From Acridotheres tristis (Eukaryota; Chordata; Aves; Passeriformes; Sturnidae), in assembly GCA_037013685.1 (NCBI GenBank), contig CM072919.1, positions 52,198,116-52,262,115 on the forward strand: a stretch of DNA of 64,000 nucleotides, given 5' to 3'. Of this stretch, positions 48,701 to 63,068 are shown piece after piece (position 1 is the first letter of the stretch; each line of letters starts with the position of its first letter). A program made the translations under genes and the position numbers. The notes under the pieces are model-generated. The model was given only the letters and a program-made list of their open reading frames with translations. It searched no databases and was not told the origin of the DNA.

Positions 48701-51700
48701 CATCCAAGCACAGCTGAATTTGTTATTTACAAATAAGGGAGAACTGTAATAATTAGCGGCAGACTTGATTGTAGCAAGATGAGTTGCAGACCTTGGACAT
48801 TGGAGAAAGGATTTCATCTTGCTTGGGAAACTGGTAGGTGAGGTGCCATAGGAGCTTTGAAGGATAAAGGAGTTCAGGAAAACTGACATGATTTAAGTGT
48901 CAGCTAAGTGTCCTTGGCCACAACACAGACCGGGAGCTGAAAGATGGGAACAATTCTGTAGAGATGCAGGGAACAGTGGAAGACAGCAACTAAGGCATAA
49001 GTCAGCAGTGTACCCTGACAGAACAGAGAGTCAAAAGGACAAATGAGGGCTTTATAAACTATAGTGAAGCCAGTAGATTGACAAAATCTTTTGTTGCCTT
49101 CTGTTCAGTGCTTTGTTAATTGCATTTAAATACTCCATCTACTTTTACCCCCTTCTTCCCCAGTGCAGGCATAATGTAGCTGTAAAAGAGCAGCTTTTGC
49201 AGGAGAGCATCAAGATGGCCAAGGGCTGGAGCGCTTTTTGCAAGGAAGCCAAGTGAACTGTGCTTACTTAGCCTGGAATGGGATGCCTTCTGGGGTGCAG
49301 GATCTGAGGGCAGCCACCCACTAACCGTGAGTAATCAAGAAAGCACAGCCAGAAAGTGCGAGAGGTAATGGGTATGCACTGAAACAGGATTTGGAGACTG
49401 GTTCAGACTGAGTGTAAGGGGAAACCTTTTCCCCTGCAAGACCAATCCAGCAGTGTAGCAGAGGCTCAGTGATGATTCCATCCTTGGAGGTTTTCAAAGC
49501 CTGGCAGGATAAAAGCCCTCAGCAGCCTGGTCTCCTGGTCTAATCACATGGCTGACCCTGAGCAGGACTGCTGAGGTTGAACCCAAGTTATTTCATGATC
49601 TTCTAACTCCCACGGAAGCAGGCTGTGGCTCACTGTGTTTTGTGGGTCCTGTGAGGGAGGATTTTTTAACCTCTCTTTCTTCCAAAACTGAGAATTATGA
49701 GCAGTTAATGCTCGATGTCTGCCCTCGTACTCAGCACCACATGCACAGCAGCAATCTGTTGAAACAAGATGTGACTTGGTCTAACTTTAAACTGACAGCT
49801 GTCAGACAGATTTTAGATGTATGTTAAGTGATAATGATACAGAAATAACATCACTCAGGATGGAGAAGGGAATCGGGAATTAAAACCTCTGTGTGCCCTG
49901 CCTGTCAGATTGCAAAAACAAAGCAAAAATCTTGTTTGTGGAAATAAACTACCTGAAAAAGAATTGTTCGATCTCGTGTGTATTTTGGAGGTTTTATAAT
50001 ATATATTACTGTATTAGCAGATACATTTCCCCTACACTGTATGTAGCATTATGTATCCAGCATTAGCACATACAGAAGTCTCTTGAAATCAGAAATTTCA
50101 GTAGAAAGTTATAACCCTTATTTAAGCAAAACACATTTAAAAAGTATTGTCTTGAGATTACAGCAGATTGGCTCTTTCAGAGTCAGACTGGAGGATTTTA
50201 ATTCTTGAAAAGTGTAACTTTTAAGAATAAATTATACAGGAAGAGCCAAGAGTCACTGAAAATGCTGGAAGAAAGAGAGACTCGTTCGTGCTTATGTTGG
50301 GGTTGCAGTTCAGAGTAATTTGGAGGGTTTTTTGGTAGACTTTTGGGGTTTTTTTTCCCTTCCCAGCAAGAGGATTTCTTACCAGACAAAGTGATAATAT
50401 TCTTGGTGAGAAAGCATCATTGCTTTCAGGAGTCAGATACAGTCCTCCAAATTAATCTTTGATGGGAGCCACTAAACTTGTAAGAAAATAAACAGGATAG
50501 AAAAATAATATACTTCTGACAGATCTTGTATTTACCAATAATAAAAGTGTTTTATTATAACCTGTCTACAGCATGAATCTCTGGATAGTCTCAATCCCTT
50601 CTACCGTCCCTCTTCTCTCCCTTTTTTACTATGTCAGACTTTAAAGTGCATTCTTCTCCGCAGGTAATATTGGATATCCAGGAAACAGTCGTAGATCTGC
50701 TTTCATAGCAGTTAGTGTTTGAGAGTTTATAGATTTGCTCCCTGTATGCTCCCTGTGTGGGCATGGAAAAGATTCTATACTCCTTGGTAAAAAAAAAAAA
50801 GTCAAGATCAAGTAAATCTGGAAATATAACAGCTTATTTTTCTGTCTTTTGACACTTCAGTGGTAGTATTTTTTTTTTCTGAAAATCTATGGCAGTCTTT
50901 CCTTGGTTTTTTTAATCTTTTCTTTCTTTTGGGTTTCCTAACATCATCTAGGTCTATTTTGAGCCATCATAAAACTACATTATCCTATTCTAATGAGGAC
51001 CAGATGGTGGTATGGAAAATCCTCTATAGTTCTGTACCTCAGTGGATACTTTTATACTCTTTTTTTTTTTTCCTTCTCTTTCATGGTCTTCCCCCTCCCA
51101 CCCCCGCTTTGTTTTAACAGCTGCTTTTGAAGTTTTGGCAGTGATGCAAATTAATAAAGGAAATAGAAACTAAAGGCATTTCTTCCTCAATTAGTTAAAA
51201 GTGGAGTAAGTGGGCAGATAGTATAAAAAAATTGCTAGGGAAACTCATCTTGTAGTGCAGTGAGGCATAGTCTGCCTTTTCATAGATAGAAATTATACAG
51301 CATTTTCTTCTGTAAGTGAAATTTTACTTTGACACAAAACGGAAATGCCAAATCTATTTATCTCTTGCAGAAAAAACATCTTACTTAGTTCATTCAAATT
51401 ATAAATCATAAGTCTTCTACTTCTGAAAATGGCTTTCAAATGTTCTGTGCTTTCATCTGTTCTTCAGCTCTTGCCTGTGGAGAAATATGTAGGCATTTTA
51501 CACTGCATGTACAAGTCATATCACATGCATTCACAAATCAGCTTGAAGTGAGACTGCTTTTGAGTGTTTTCTATATCCACAAATGACACTAAATCTCTCG
51601 GTTTTGTAAGAAAATTATTTGGGATATTATTTCATCATATATACTAATGTGTAAATATTAATATCATTAGAATGCAATTTAATGTTACAAAGGGTGTGTG

Positions 51701-54700
51701 ACAAAAGTATCTGTTTTTGGAAAAAAATATCAAAAACTCACTGAAAGCATAGATAAACATAACTTAGTTAGAGGCAGACCATAGCATGATTACATTACCT
51801 TCCTGCCAGGATTGTACTGCCTTAAAAGTTTTGCTTTGAATTGCAATAAATGAAAGTAACAAGGCAGTTTTCTCTTCATGTTCAACAATTTGTCCTTAAA
51901 TCTGAAATGAAAGTATAGAAGTACTCCATAACATACTTATTAATTGACCATATCTTTTGACTAAATTGCATCTTTTTTTTTTTTTTAAATAAAGACATAA
52001 AAACAGTTTAAAAATATAGACCTATTATAAAAGGTGGAAGAGGACTACAACATTTCTGTTTATATCCAGACACTTGTGTATCTCGAAACAAGATGTTGTA
52101 ACTTCAGTTATACAACTGTTTATTATTGATATTTGCTTTACACCTTAATGTCTTTTTGAAAATGTACAAAGAAGTCATAACATATGTATTTTCCCAGTAA
52201 GAAATAAGTTTGAACCTTCCAGCAGGGGTTTTAAGTTTGTTTCTTATTGGAAACTGTTCGGTAATCTGGGTAATCGTCTAGTGGTTTTTGAAGTTTGTAC
52301 TTCTTAAGAAACTTCTAACTGAAGTTGCTATGGCAGTATGTGACAGGATGTATAGTAAAAGAGACAGCTGAAGCATTTTAAACATATCTTTAAGTGAAAA
52401 ATGGGATTACACATTTAGCAGAGATAGAGTACAAGCAGTATTTGTACCTGTATATTCAAGAAGATAATGTTTTTGTACAAATGTACACCTTCCTTAAGTT
52501 ACTGGTTTTGTGATAGTTGAACTGAATCATGGATTCTACACATAGTATTTTGCTGGACTTCCTTTACTGCAGATACTGAGAATTTTGTGAGGGAGAGATG
52601 AGGAAAACCTGATTTATTTATCAGACAGCTCATGAGTCTCCTCTGAACTCCTCTCTTCAGTTAGTTTTAAATTCCTTAAAATTAAAAATATATTAAGAAT
52701 GTGCAGATGCTATTAAGATAGTTCAGTAGGGGTTTTATTAGAAACTAGACACTGTGCCACATTCTTAAAGACAAATGCAAAATGTTAATGGAAATTGGAT
52801 GAGGAAAAACTGAAACTTTTGAAAAGCAAAAACATTAATGTCTTTTTGATACCTAGTAGGCTCAGTCTTAGTGCTCCATCTTAAACAGGTGAAAGGAATT
52901 AGCAGAGTCATAGAATGTGCTGAGTGAAAGGGACCCATCAGGATCATCGTGTCCAGCTCCTGGCCCTGTACCTCGTAAACTTATTGTTTGTTCTTAGTAG
53001 AGACTTCTGTCTTGCAAATGTCCTGGTCCTTATCCTGGGACTCCTGTTGAGTAATGAGCTAAAAGTAGGAATGGAAAAGAAAGTATGAGAACAGAGTATT
53101 AGAAGGTATGAGTAAGGGCAGGGAGGAGATGACATCTCTTTTATTTAAAGATGATTATATGTACAAATACCATTTTGGGTCTCTGGGTAGGCTTTTGTTT
53201 GGTTTGGTTTGGTTTGGTTTTTTTTTTCCTTAATAAATTCAGTTAGCCCATTACTCAGTCAAAACACTATCAATTTTTTATTGAGTTTTATTAAATTGAT
53301 CTTAAAATGAAGTGGTGTTTGAAATGCATATATGTGTTGTTTTGACTCTTGTCAGGAAAAATGGCTAATGTTAAAATGCCAATGAGTTTCTGAACAAGAA
53401 AACGTTTTCCATGCTTCTTCACTTTCATCGATAAAAAAAAGGAAAGTACTGACACAGGTTTCTGCAGTCCTTCCTGTACCTAATAAAACTGTGATGACAT
53501 TTTTCCATCTACAGATTTGTCACCTTATCTTTGTTAGTAAAAGATCAGCCACCTCTATGATGATACCTGAAAAATTTAATTTCTTATAATGTCTCAGACA
53601 CTGAGTCATTTTCTTCAGGGTCTTGCAAATCTCTAACCTTTTCCTCCTCAAAGTTTTCAGTGAAATTTAGAAATTTAGTCAAAGAGACTTTTTTTTTTAG
53701 TTCTATTAAAATGAAAACAATTGTTCCCTTTCTTTCTTGTGAAGTAAAATGTAAGCAAGCTTTGCCTTTCCAGATTACTACCATCTGTTTCCCTTTGGGG
53801 TGGGAAATAGCTAGATTTGTTTTCTATTGACAAGGTACTAGTAGCGCTTATGACATCACTAATGCATTTGTCTTGAAGCATTACATAAATTGTTTTGCCC
53901 CTTAGGTGATCTGGGCTTAATTCTGGGAAATAAATGCTCTCTGGTAACAATTCTATAGCCTTATTAGTTTCTGTGCATCAAATGGAACAGAACAAGATAA
54001 ACGATACCTGTACTGAGGAAGATTAGAACCATCTGTCTTGCAGGAGAAAAAGCCAGTTTCATTGGTATTAGCTGACAGATCGTATACTCTGCCTGATCAC
54101 TGTAAAGAAGTAAATGAAGTGGTTAACAAAGAACAGATTTTAATACCTATCTCTAATATGCAGTGACTACCAGCAAAAGATGCAAAACAGGCTGGCTGCT
54201 GTACTAGTAGAGAGACAAATATTAGTTCAATTTATTCAGTCAAATCAATTATACCAGTGTTTTGGGAGGGAAATATCTGTGACTAGTACATGCCATTGTG
54301 AATTGCAGCTTGCAAATTTTGTCTTGTTTTGCAGTGCACCTCCAGCTTACCTTTATATGTTTAGTCTCAATTTGTTAGAGGATTTTAACTGACTCCAAAG
54401 AAAAAGTGCCTTCTGAAGCTGCTTCCTGTGACACAAAGAATTTACTGTAATTCCTTTCCTCTTAGTAGAGCAAACCTATCATTTTAATCTTTTGTTAAGA
54501 CCACTGAAGTAGAATTTGATCTTCTACTTGCTTTCTGTGAAATACTATTTTCTGAATGTTAAGTTTGGGGGAAAAGAAAACAAAGCTCTTATTCAGTTAT
54601 TAATCAGATATTTAAATTACTTGATATTGTAAAACTATTTTATACATCTTGATCTATTTTACATTCCTACAGCATTGATCTCTGCTTTTTACATAACTGG

Positions 54701-57700
54701 CTATTCAGTGACTTTGATTTGTCTCTATAAAGCTTGTATAGAACTGAGAATTCTGAACACTGGTAACAGTACTTTGAAAGTCCACTTACTCTTGTAGATA
54801 AGATTATTAAATGCAGGTGGTGGATGCCCTTCTGTACTCTGCTGCATGTTTCTTGCCTAAAAGCCACAGAGAAGAAAAGTAAGAATGCTGGGTTACTGCC
54901 AAGAAATTTTACCTTCATGGTTTACCCATTAGATTTAGTCTGTCCTTTGTGCAGCACAAAATCTCACATGGATTTAAGGGTTTTTGATATTATTTTCTCT
55001 TTATACAGAGTGTAATTTCAGTACCTAATTGACAACCAAAGGAGTATAAAGTAGTTGGTGCTAATAACCCCAAGGCCATGGGTTTGATCTGTGGCTATTC
55101 AGTTAAGGGTTGGGATTCAATCCTGGTGGGTCCCTTCCAACTCAGAATATTTTGTGATTCTGTGTGATTTTTTTTTACCATGCAGTTTACATTCTGGCTT
55201 GTGTGAGACCCTTTTCTTTTTCTGATAGTTCTTGCTTGTAAATAATTTGTAATCTGTCTTTGCATGGAGAAGCTTTAAATTTTTTTAAGAATGCAGTTTC
55301 TTGCAGTGCTAATAATTTTAATTGCTCTGTGTACTAGATATGAGAAATATCTGCAAATAAGCCTTGAAGCAGCAGGATAAAACATTTAGGTCTGATATAT
55401 TTTAACTGTTTGATCTAGAGGCCCACTTCCTGAATGTCTGTGGGCATGCTGGTCATAGAACCAAGCAGACACTGCATAATTATTTTAAGTTGTCATCTCT
55501 GTATTATTCTCTGGTGGCTTACAATGGAGGGGTAGAGATAGATGCCACTGTTCTGTTTTTCATTTATTTTTACTAAACAACCGTTTACAGCAGCTTCTAG
55601 TTTTACCCATTGATTAGAAAGAATGACGCTGAGGATAAGTCACATGAGCTTTTGAACTTTCATCTGCTGATGAAATGCAACATGTAGCTGTACTATCTGC
55701 ACAATAACTTCCATACATGTTTTGGAAGAGATTTACAGATTTTTGCCTGTATGATTGTCACTTTTTTTTTAAACTTAAGCCTTATGTTTCATTGCACCTC
55801 TGAGTGCTCAGAAGTTAGAAGTTAGTACTTTTTAAAAGAACAGTTTCAGGGGTTCTGAAAAACTGTAGGTGAAGAAAACCTATTATAGGCAGAGTGGCCG
55901 TGGCCTATAACAGATGTATTAACCTGTTACAACTGGAGAGTTCTTTTAACATGAGTGTAATGGTATTCCAAAAGTTTCTTCAAGTTTCAGTTTTCTTAGA
56001 TTTAGATACGGAGTTTCATAACTTAGGCAGAGATGGTGTTTATCTGATTATTTCTTATAAGGTACTTAATTCCTTTCCTGTCTGAATATCTGTTTACCAG
56101 GATGTTGGTATAATTAGGTCTTGATGATAGTGACATTAAGTATGTTCTCTGTAGGTCTACTGCCATGACTGCTCTCAAACTAAGTTTTTGTCGTGCCCAG
56201 TATTTTAGAAAGGTTGGGTAAAAGAGCATATCTCCCAGGAGAGTCATTAAGCATATTGGGTTGCAAATTGTCTGTTTATTGAGGGGTGATTACTGTGTCT
56301 TCCTCCCCATGGACACATAGGCTCACACAAAATGTACCAGTGAAATTATGTTTAATACATGTGGACAGTGAAGAAGAGAGCATTTTGCACTGGCTCTGCT
56401 TTTCATTTCTATTGAGTATTTGTACACCACCTTCCATCCCATTTGGGTGTTACAAAACCAAAGTAGCATCCATTCCAGCTACAGCATCTGAACCTGGAAG
56501 AGAGGACACAAGCTAAGAGTCTAATGTATGAGAAATTTCTAGTCTAGTAAGATGTGGCTTGTAATCTAGAGAGGGGTTTTTTTTGCAGGTTGTCAAAGTC
56601 AATTAAATTATTTCAGATGAGAATTTTCTCCCACTGGATTTTAATCAATGAAATGGTGGTATAAATGCTCTTTTATGTGGTTTGACATCATTGTGGTATT
56701 CTGAAGAATATTCAGGAGAAATTATAAGGATGGTTACCACTGACTAGTTTATTAGCATTATCAGTTTCACAGTAACTGACCTTTTCCCTCTGTGCCTCAC
56801 TTCTCTTCATCTGTCATGATTCATTTTGTAAAATTGATTTCCTTTTACTATAACAGTTTCTATGTGGCAGACTTCAAAATCCCAATCAGCCCTTACAGTT
56901 GCTCACACAGTGTTGAGAAACTACTAGCTGTATTTAAAGAAAAAATGGGAAAGTTATTTCTAATTGGGTCCTCTTCAGAGTGTTATAAAATTAAAAATTA
57001 ATTATAAAATTGTAAAATGTCACTTGCTACTAGTACTCATTTATTTTTGAATACTATACTTAATTTTTAAAATTATGCAGTCAATATTTTTTGCCAATTT
57101 AGAAGTTGTTATTGTCACTTTTTTGTTATGATATTAACTGTGTCTGTAAAATCAAGGTCTGCTTGTTATAGGATGTAAGTAATTGGAAAGCATGCTTGGA
57201 TGTGTACTTGTGCATCCACATCATTGCTTCAGTTCTCTTGTGCTATGCACAGCAACCTGGCCAGGGAAATTACAGTGTCTCTCTTCCTCCTGCGCTAAAG
57301 CTGCTCTTCAGACCCTTTTTCTGTAGTTTTTAGTGCAAGTATAGTCACGTAAGTCATTCCTACTGAAGATGTTATGTCTGTATAGATGGGCCATTTGTGT
57401 ACTTAAAATGAAGTAGAATTTATTCCCTAAGACGTGGCACTTAGATGGTGAATGGTTGTTCACCTGATATGTGTGATGTGCACCTTTGGCTTGTTTTCCC
57501 AATAATCGACTTCTCCCATCAGTAAGACTTTTCTAAATAAGCTACAGCCCATCTCTGCTAAGTCTGAATGATACACTTTTTTTTGTCTTATTATCTATGA
57601 AATTCTATACAATGTTTTGCAGTAAAAACGAATACCTTCTGTTCTTAGTTCTTACTTCTGTTCCGCTATAATGAGAAAAGAAGTAATTTTGAAAATTATT

Positions 57701-60700
57701 GTAAAGTAAGTCCAAAGAAAGTAGGACTTGGCATTTTTCATAAAATCTGCATGTTAATAGATCAAAAGTCTTTCACTATCCTAGTGTAACTGACATTTTC
57801 AATAGAACACATGCGGAGGAAAATAAGACACAAATACTAGGAAATTAACAGCTGAAAATGGGATATTGATTTGAACTGCAGTCAAACATGGTTTGGTTTT
57901 CTTTCACCTAATTTTGAATCATTTTTTTGTAGTAGGCTCCTGAGTCTTTTCCTATATACATATGTTTTCAAATCCTGACTTGCTTAAGGTCAACTTAAGG
58001 CAGTTGCTTAAGGCAGTGGTTTTTCCTTAAGATCTACCAATAGTTGTTTGCCAGTCTAAAGCCAGCACATCAGGATATCTTGGTCATTCAAAACTACTCA
58101 AGCTCCAGATATTCATTTAAGATTGGCATGTTAAATGAATAAGCATAAGGATATTGCCCATGAATTGTTTGAATTTTTAAAAGACTCGTTCAGAGGAGTT
58201 GCTAGAGTGCTCATATAGGTGTTTAATTTTGACACTTAGAGCATCCAAAATTCATTTAAAGGTATATACTCTTTTACAGTCAAGCGTTGCTTTTAAACCT
58301 ATTTAACTGATCAAATGTCAGGTCTGGACATGCTAAAGCAGTTTTTGATGGCACAGGGTAGGCAGGTGGCCTGCCTTTTGTCTGCTTTGTCAGAATATAC
58401 CTGAGAGGTGTTTCCTGCTGTGCTACCCAGTGGCTACAGAGCTCAGGTGTACTCCCGACTGGTTTTTCTACAGTTATTCCAATAAGTTTAAGTTGTGTGA
58501 TGAAAAAGTATATAGTAGGACAACTTTGGCCATAATTGTTGCTCAGTTTTTCCTTTTCCTTAAGGAGAGTTTGAAATCCAGTGGAGTCAGTCTGGAATTG
58601 CCCTGGAGCACTTAGAACACTTAGACTAAATCTTTTCATTACTCAGATTCCTGTTGTAATCCTAACAGCTACAACACTATAGTCTTTTGTTTTGCAAGAT
58701 GAAACTCTAAGTATGAAACTAACAAGATGAAACTAACAAATAACAAAACTGATCTTGCAAATGGAAAGCATGAATGAATATTTTTTTTGAATAAAGGAGT
58801 ACAAAGGGAACTTCTGGCATTTGAGAGAGGTAGTCCTGGGTTTGGCATAAAACCACATAGATTCAAAGGGATTTTGGCATACTTGTTCATGTATTGTTAC
58901 TGAGTTTTCTCTGTATGCCTAAATAATGACCAAAGAAAAATTGATTTACAAATGTCTGCATCAGTACTGTGGCTTACTTATGATCCCCAAACACATCTCA
59001 GGGCTTTCTTGATGCTATATTGTATGTTTATGAATGCTACATTGTAAATTATACAAAATAGGTCTTGTAAACTATTCATTGTCATCTAATGAAACTTCAG
59101 TTATAGCAAGAATTAAATTATTAAATATATATTAAATATTAAATTATTCTTTTAGCCAAATGTCACTAGAACTGCTTTTTTGTGGATTGGTATTCCTCTG
59201 AAACTCTTTTTCTTGGCTGTCACATTTACCTGTGTACACAGAGAATGTTCATCTCTGATTCATAATTCTAAAACTTCCCTGCAACACATCCTTTTTTTTT
59301 TTTTTTTAAGAAATTAATTTAAATACAGTATTGTGTTTCATCTGGTTAAAATTTTACATCTACGTGGAAGAATTTTGCTGAAAGGAAAGGAATTATGGGC
59401 ATTTTTCTATGCATTTTCATTCCACCACTTGTTTTTGGATGGAGAAAGTTAAGGGTTGTTTCTCTCAAGTGAAAGAAAAAAGATCTAGTTAGAAAAGAAT
59501 ATGAAAAATGTTTGATAATATTATCTCGCTGCTGTCTATAATATAGAAAACAAGCTGTTTTCAATTATAGTAGGTTATTTTTATGAACTACTTGTAGATA
59601 CACATAAAAGTACCCTTGGGCTTCTGGAATTTGATATGACAGTCTCCTGCAGGATGGTGCTTGTTTGACTTTATTGTTTGTGACTTATCTTTTTCTTTCA
59701 GCACTTGGGTTTTAAAGAGCTGTCAAAGTATAACAAGTGTAAGGGGGTTTTGGTTGGGATTTTTTTCGGGGTTTTTTTTGTGTGTGTATTTGTTTTTAAA
59801 GAAATCATGTTAGGATCCTTTAATTTCCTTTTGTAAGTTTGAACTTATGGCCTTCTTTTTATGCCATGCTTACGTCTTTCTAAACACTGTGGATGTTAAA
59901 CTGTCTGTTTTTCTTCTTCTCTATTGTTCCCTTTTAGCAAGACTAGTATTTCAGCAGCATATCCTTGTCCCACTTCCTTTACCATGTGCTTCTTCAAATT
60001 GAAGCTCATTTAGGGTAATACTGTGCATCTTGGACGCACAGGCCCTTATCTGTGCTGACAGGCAAACAAAGGATCCCTTAATACTTTTCACATATGTGGA
60101 AACTACACCTATAATCACACTGAAGATGAAAATAAAGTCATTAAATGTCTTATTACATGTCATTATTTTATCTTATCACATCAGCCCTCAGCAATTTACC
60201 AGGCTTAGGATATTTGGGACCAAAATGGGTCTAATTAATGGGCAGTGTACTTGTTTATTTTAGAATTTCCAACTGTCTTGTAGGTGACAAAATCTAATTA
60301 TTTTGATATTTTATTAAGTGGTTTATCAACCATTATATAATTACTTCTTCTGAAAAAAAGCCAAACCCAAAACAAAGCAATCTGAAAATTATGGCTATCA
60401 GAAAGGTAAAGCCTGTTGATATTTTTTTGTGAGAACAACAATTGCCATGTAAGTCTTGAGGAAAAAGAAACAGATGAAATAGTACTGTGAGACTATAGTG
60501 AATGTTGTTTTTCCTACTGTGTATAATTATATGTAATTAGATCTGTCCTTTTTTCATTATGCTGTCTCAAAATTATTTCTACCTATCTAGGTACTGAATG
60601 AACTTCTAAATAAGACAGCAAGATCAACATAGTCTGAAGAAATAATTAGTAACAATTTCTGTTAAATTGTTCTGTTCAGGCTAAATCAATAGTAATGGAA

Positions 60701-63068
60701 ATGAATAAATGGGTGGAAACCTTGAGTAATTACAAATCCTTTAAATTATTCTTGAATTAGAAACCAGGAGAAAAGAACATATTTAATTGCTTTTAGAGAT
60801 TCATTAGAAGAGAACTTTCTGAATTAACTCTTAGTTCTTTCTTCCCTAGAATACACCCTTTTAGGGAACTGGTTTTCTGTTTCCTCTACCTTGTTGAACT
60901 TTTCATCCAACTTGGTTAGTTAGCCTAGACATATAAGCCCAGGTACTCCGTTTTTTCCCCCAAAGATGAGTTACAAACATTGCTGTGAAGAAGAAGACTT
61001 CTTCTTGTTCTGTTAAATAACTTCTCCACTCTGGTTTCAGACTGCTTATTTTTGGCACAATTCTTATTTTCCATCTCTCTAAGAAGGAAATTTTTTGTGT
61101 GTGTTCTGTATAGTTGAGAGGAAGTTTTGAGAAATACTGAATTTACCTTACTTGATGAAAATGTACCAGTAGGTTTAGATGGGGCATGTAATTAAAAAAA
61201 ATAGTTTAAATCTAGTAGTCTGTTCTTTAATTCTTCTGTACCATAGAAAGTTCTACTTGGACATGCGAATATACTGACTAGATGGTACTTTTTGCATTAT
61301 TGGTTTTAATTTTAGTTACAGAAGTATTTCCTTATGGACTTTTGATATATATTCAATATCTATAAAAAATCTGTTGTCTTCACAGTGCTTTTCTATATTT
61401 GTAACTGTGGTATTGCAGAAGAGTTATTAGCTTTATGATGCATTATGAGGAAGAGGAAATCCTTAAAGGGCGAAGAGGTGTCAAGATTGACTCTAAAATT
61501 ACTACGTCGAAATTAGAATTAAGCAAAATGAATTGGGAAAGCAGGTACTCTATGAATCACCATGGAAATGTGAAAGTCAGAGAATCTTAATCTAGAGAGT
61601 CCTGCTGAGACTTGGGTGCCACTCAAAACCTCATGCTGCAGTTTTGGTTGTCTGGACCTTGAGAAGTACAATTAGAAAGATTCTGCATAAAAGCATTTGC
61701 TGATTGACCTAAATCCTTTCTTAGTATAAGCTATCACTGGAGAAGACCATTCTCAATCAAAAGCCATGAGAGACTGCCTTCTTAGTTAGTGTTTTGGATA
61801 TATAGACCACTGAGAGATTGAGTCAATCTTTAAAATAAATAGATTACTTAATTTTGTTTAACCTGTCTCCTTTCTTTAGCTGGAAAGGCAACTCGTACTG
61901 CAGAACCTGATGAGAGAGAGACAAACAGCCATGCAGATTGCTTGGACACGAGAATTTCTCAAATATTTTGGGACATTTTTTGGACTTGCTACTGTAGTTT
62001 TAACAACTGGGTATGAAGTTTATTCCCTAACAGAAAATATAAATGTGTTACACTATGTAGTTATATTTTACTGAATCTTCCTTTTGCATTACAACAAGTA
62101 GTTATTTTTATTAAGTAATTTCTCTGAGATTGATCAAGTGACAAATGGACTCTGAATTCTGTCTGCTTCAGAATGTGTTTTGTTTATATCTGTACTGTAG
62201 ATTTATTTAAAAGCAGAGACAAGAGCTGACAATAAGATGATATATCTGAAGTACCAAAAGTGCAGTATAAAATAAAAGTTGTATGTGGAAGAGGAGAGAG
62301 TATTTAAAAGCCATGCTATTTTCTTGTCTGCACTGACATTTAACGAATTGTTAGTGTATAGCATATCCTCCATCTGGATTTTTTTAATGCAGTGAACAAG
62401 TGGACATATTCTGAAGTCTACTCACTTAAATTTGAATCAACTGACCCAAGGGGAAAAGAAGTCTGGCTAATAAAGCTATATTGCATAGGGAAGAACTTGC
62501 AACCCAATTGTAACAACTAGTACTTTTGGTTGATAATATGTTTTTCTTGTGCTGTAACATGTTTAGAGGGAATGTGAGAAATATTTGTGATTTTATGTAC
62601 GTAGTGAAGATTAAATGCACCTTATGCATTATCGGTTCTCTGTAGACTCAGATGCGTTTGGAAATGAACGCAGAATCTACATTGTTACATGTTGCAAGTG
62701 GCTGGGTGTATGTGACTGTACATGCATGCTAAATGAGTTAGATCATCCCATATTTGTTAGATATATTCAAAAATCACTATTGCATTTTAAAAATACTCTT
62801 GCGTTGGGAAAGAAGGCAATTTCTGAGGAAATTAAGACTTCCTCTTTGATGAGAGATTTTAGAAGGATACACAAGTCCTAGACAGTCAAGGTCAGTCTAA
62901 AGTAACAGTGCTGATGTGCTGAATAGCCTAAGTAATTTTTTTATTTTTTCTTGCACAGAGCAGTAAAAAGGAAGAACCCAGCAGTTTTACTGCCAATACT
63001 TCCCTTAAGCTTTGTATTTTGCTATCAATATGATATGGGATATGGGACACTGTTGCAAAGGATTAAAG
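42443..63068 (+). CDS. PLGRKT: Plasminogen receptor with C-terminal lysine, 3' part outside window
   Basis: Small multi-pass membrane protein that in mammals exposes a C-terminal lysine for plasminogen and promotes its activation on monocytes and macrophages. Coding exons are 42443-42511, 61880-62010 and 62959-63068, joining to 103 codons of an expected length near 147. MGFVFSKAMN, MRERQTAMQIAW, REFLKYFGTFFGLA and YQYDMGYGTLL are near-identical to the family. Two hydrophobic segments lie at about 49-67 and 76-91. The exons with the C-terminal lysine are not in the window. Compared with human, four residues (LMNA) after EFM are missing in exon 1. The first intron is about 19 kb. It is divergently transcribed from CD274, as in human. 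Confidence 0.95.
49208..49607 (+). mobile_element. CR1 LINE, 3' end, old copy
   Basis: The order is that of the CR1 3' region: 'agatggccaagggctggagc', later 'gaggctcagtgatgattcc', 'ttggaggttttcaaagcctg', then 'gaccctgagcaggactgctg' with a decayed terminal 'gttgaacccaagtta'. It is clearly diverged, as expected for an older subfamily. It lies in PLGRKT intron 1. Confidence 0.82.
52905..52980 (-). mobile_element. CR1 3'-end fragment
   Basis: 'agagtcatagaatgtgctga', 'aagggacccatcaggatcat' and 'tgtccagctcctggccctgt' are the antisense of the CR1 terminal segment. Only the last approximately 75 bases are recognisable. Confidence 0.8.
55047..55168 (+). mobile_element. tRNA-derived SINE with CR1 tail, second copy
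   Basis: The head GTTGGTGCTAATAACCCCAA and 'gggtttgatctgtggct' match the tRNA-Ile-like part. The tail 'tcctggtgggtcccttccaa' with CTCAGAATATTTTGTGATTC is the CR1 end. It is truncated at the 5' side compared with the copy at 41.9 kb and more decayed. Confidence 0.85.
61880..62010 (+). CDS. PLGRKT: PLGRKT second coding exon
   Basis: 131 bases, from acceptor CTCCTTTCTTTAG to donor GTATGAAG, phase 0 in and 2 out. It encodes LERQL to the end of the first membrane helix, including the invariant-looking REFLKYFGTFFGLA. Confidence 0.95.
62011..62958 (+). other. PLGRKT: PLGRKT intron 2
   Basis: 948 bases between the second and third coding exons. No repeat, RNA gene or nested exon was recognised. 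Confidence 0.9.
62959..63068 (+). CDS. PLGRKT: PLGRKT third coding exon
   Basis: 110 bases, from acceptor TTTTTTCTTGCACAG to donor GTATGTAAA, phase 2 in and 1 out. It encodes the basic loop VKRKNP, the second hydrophobic segment and YQYDMGYGTLLQRIK. Confidence 0.95.

Larger units (their letters stand above)
42512..61879 (+). other. PLGRKT: PLGRKT intron 1
   Basis: About 19.4 kb without a recognisable nested gene; scattered open frames have no domain, phase or repeat support. It contains a CR1 at 49.2-49.6 kb, a CR1 fragment at 52.9 kb, a SINE at 55.05 kb and several homopolymer or GT-rich tracts (for example about 53.19-53.23, 59.28-59.31 and 59.74-59.80 kb). Confidence 0.8.

Noticed and set aside
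53190..53230. (TTTGG)n stretch considered as telomere-like repeat
   Set aside because: The vertebrate telomere unit is TTAGGG. This is a short low-complexity tract ending in a T run.
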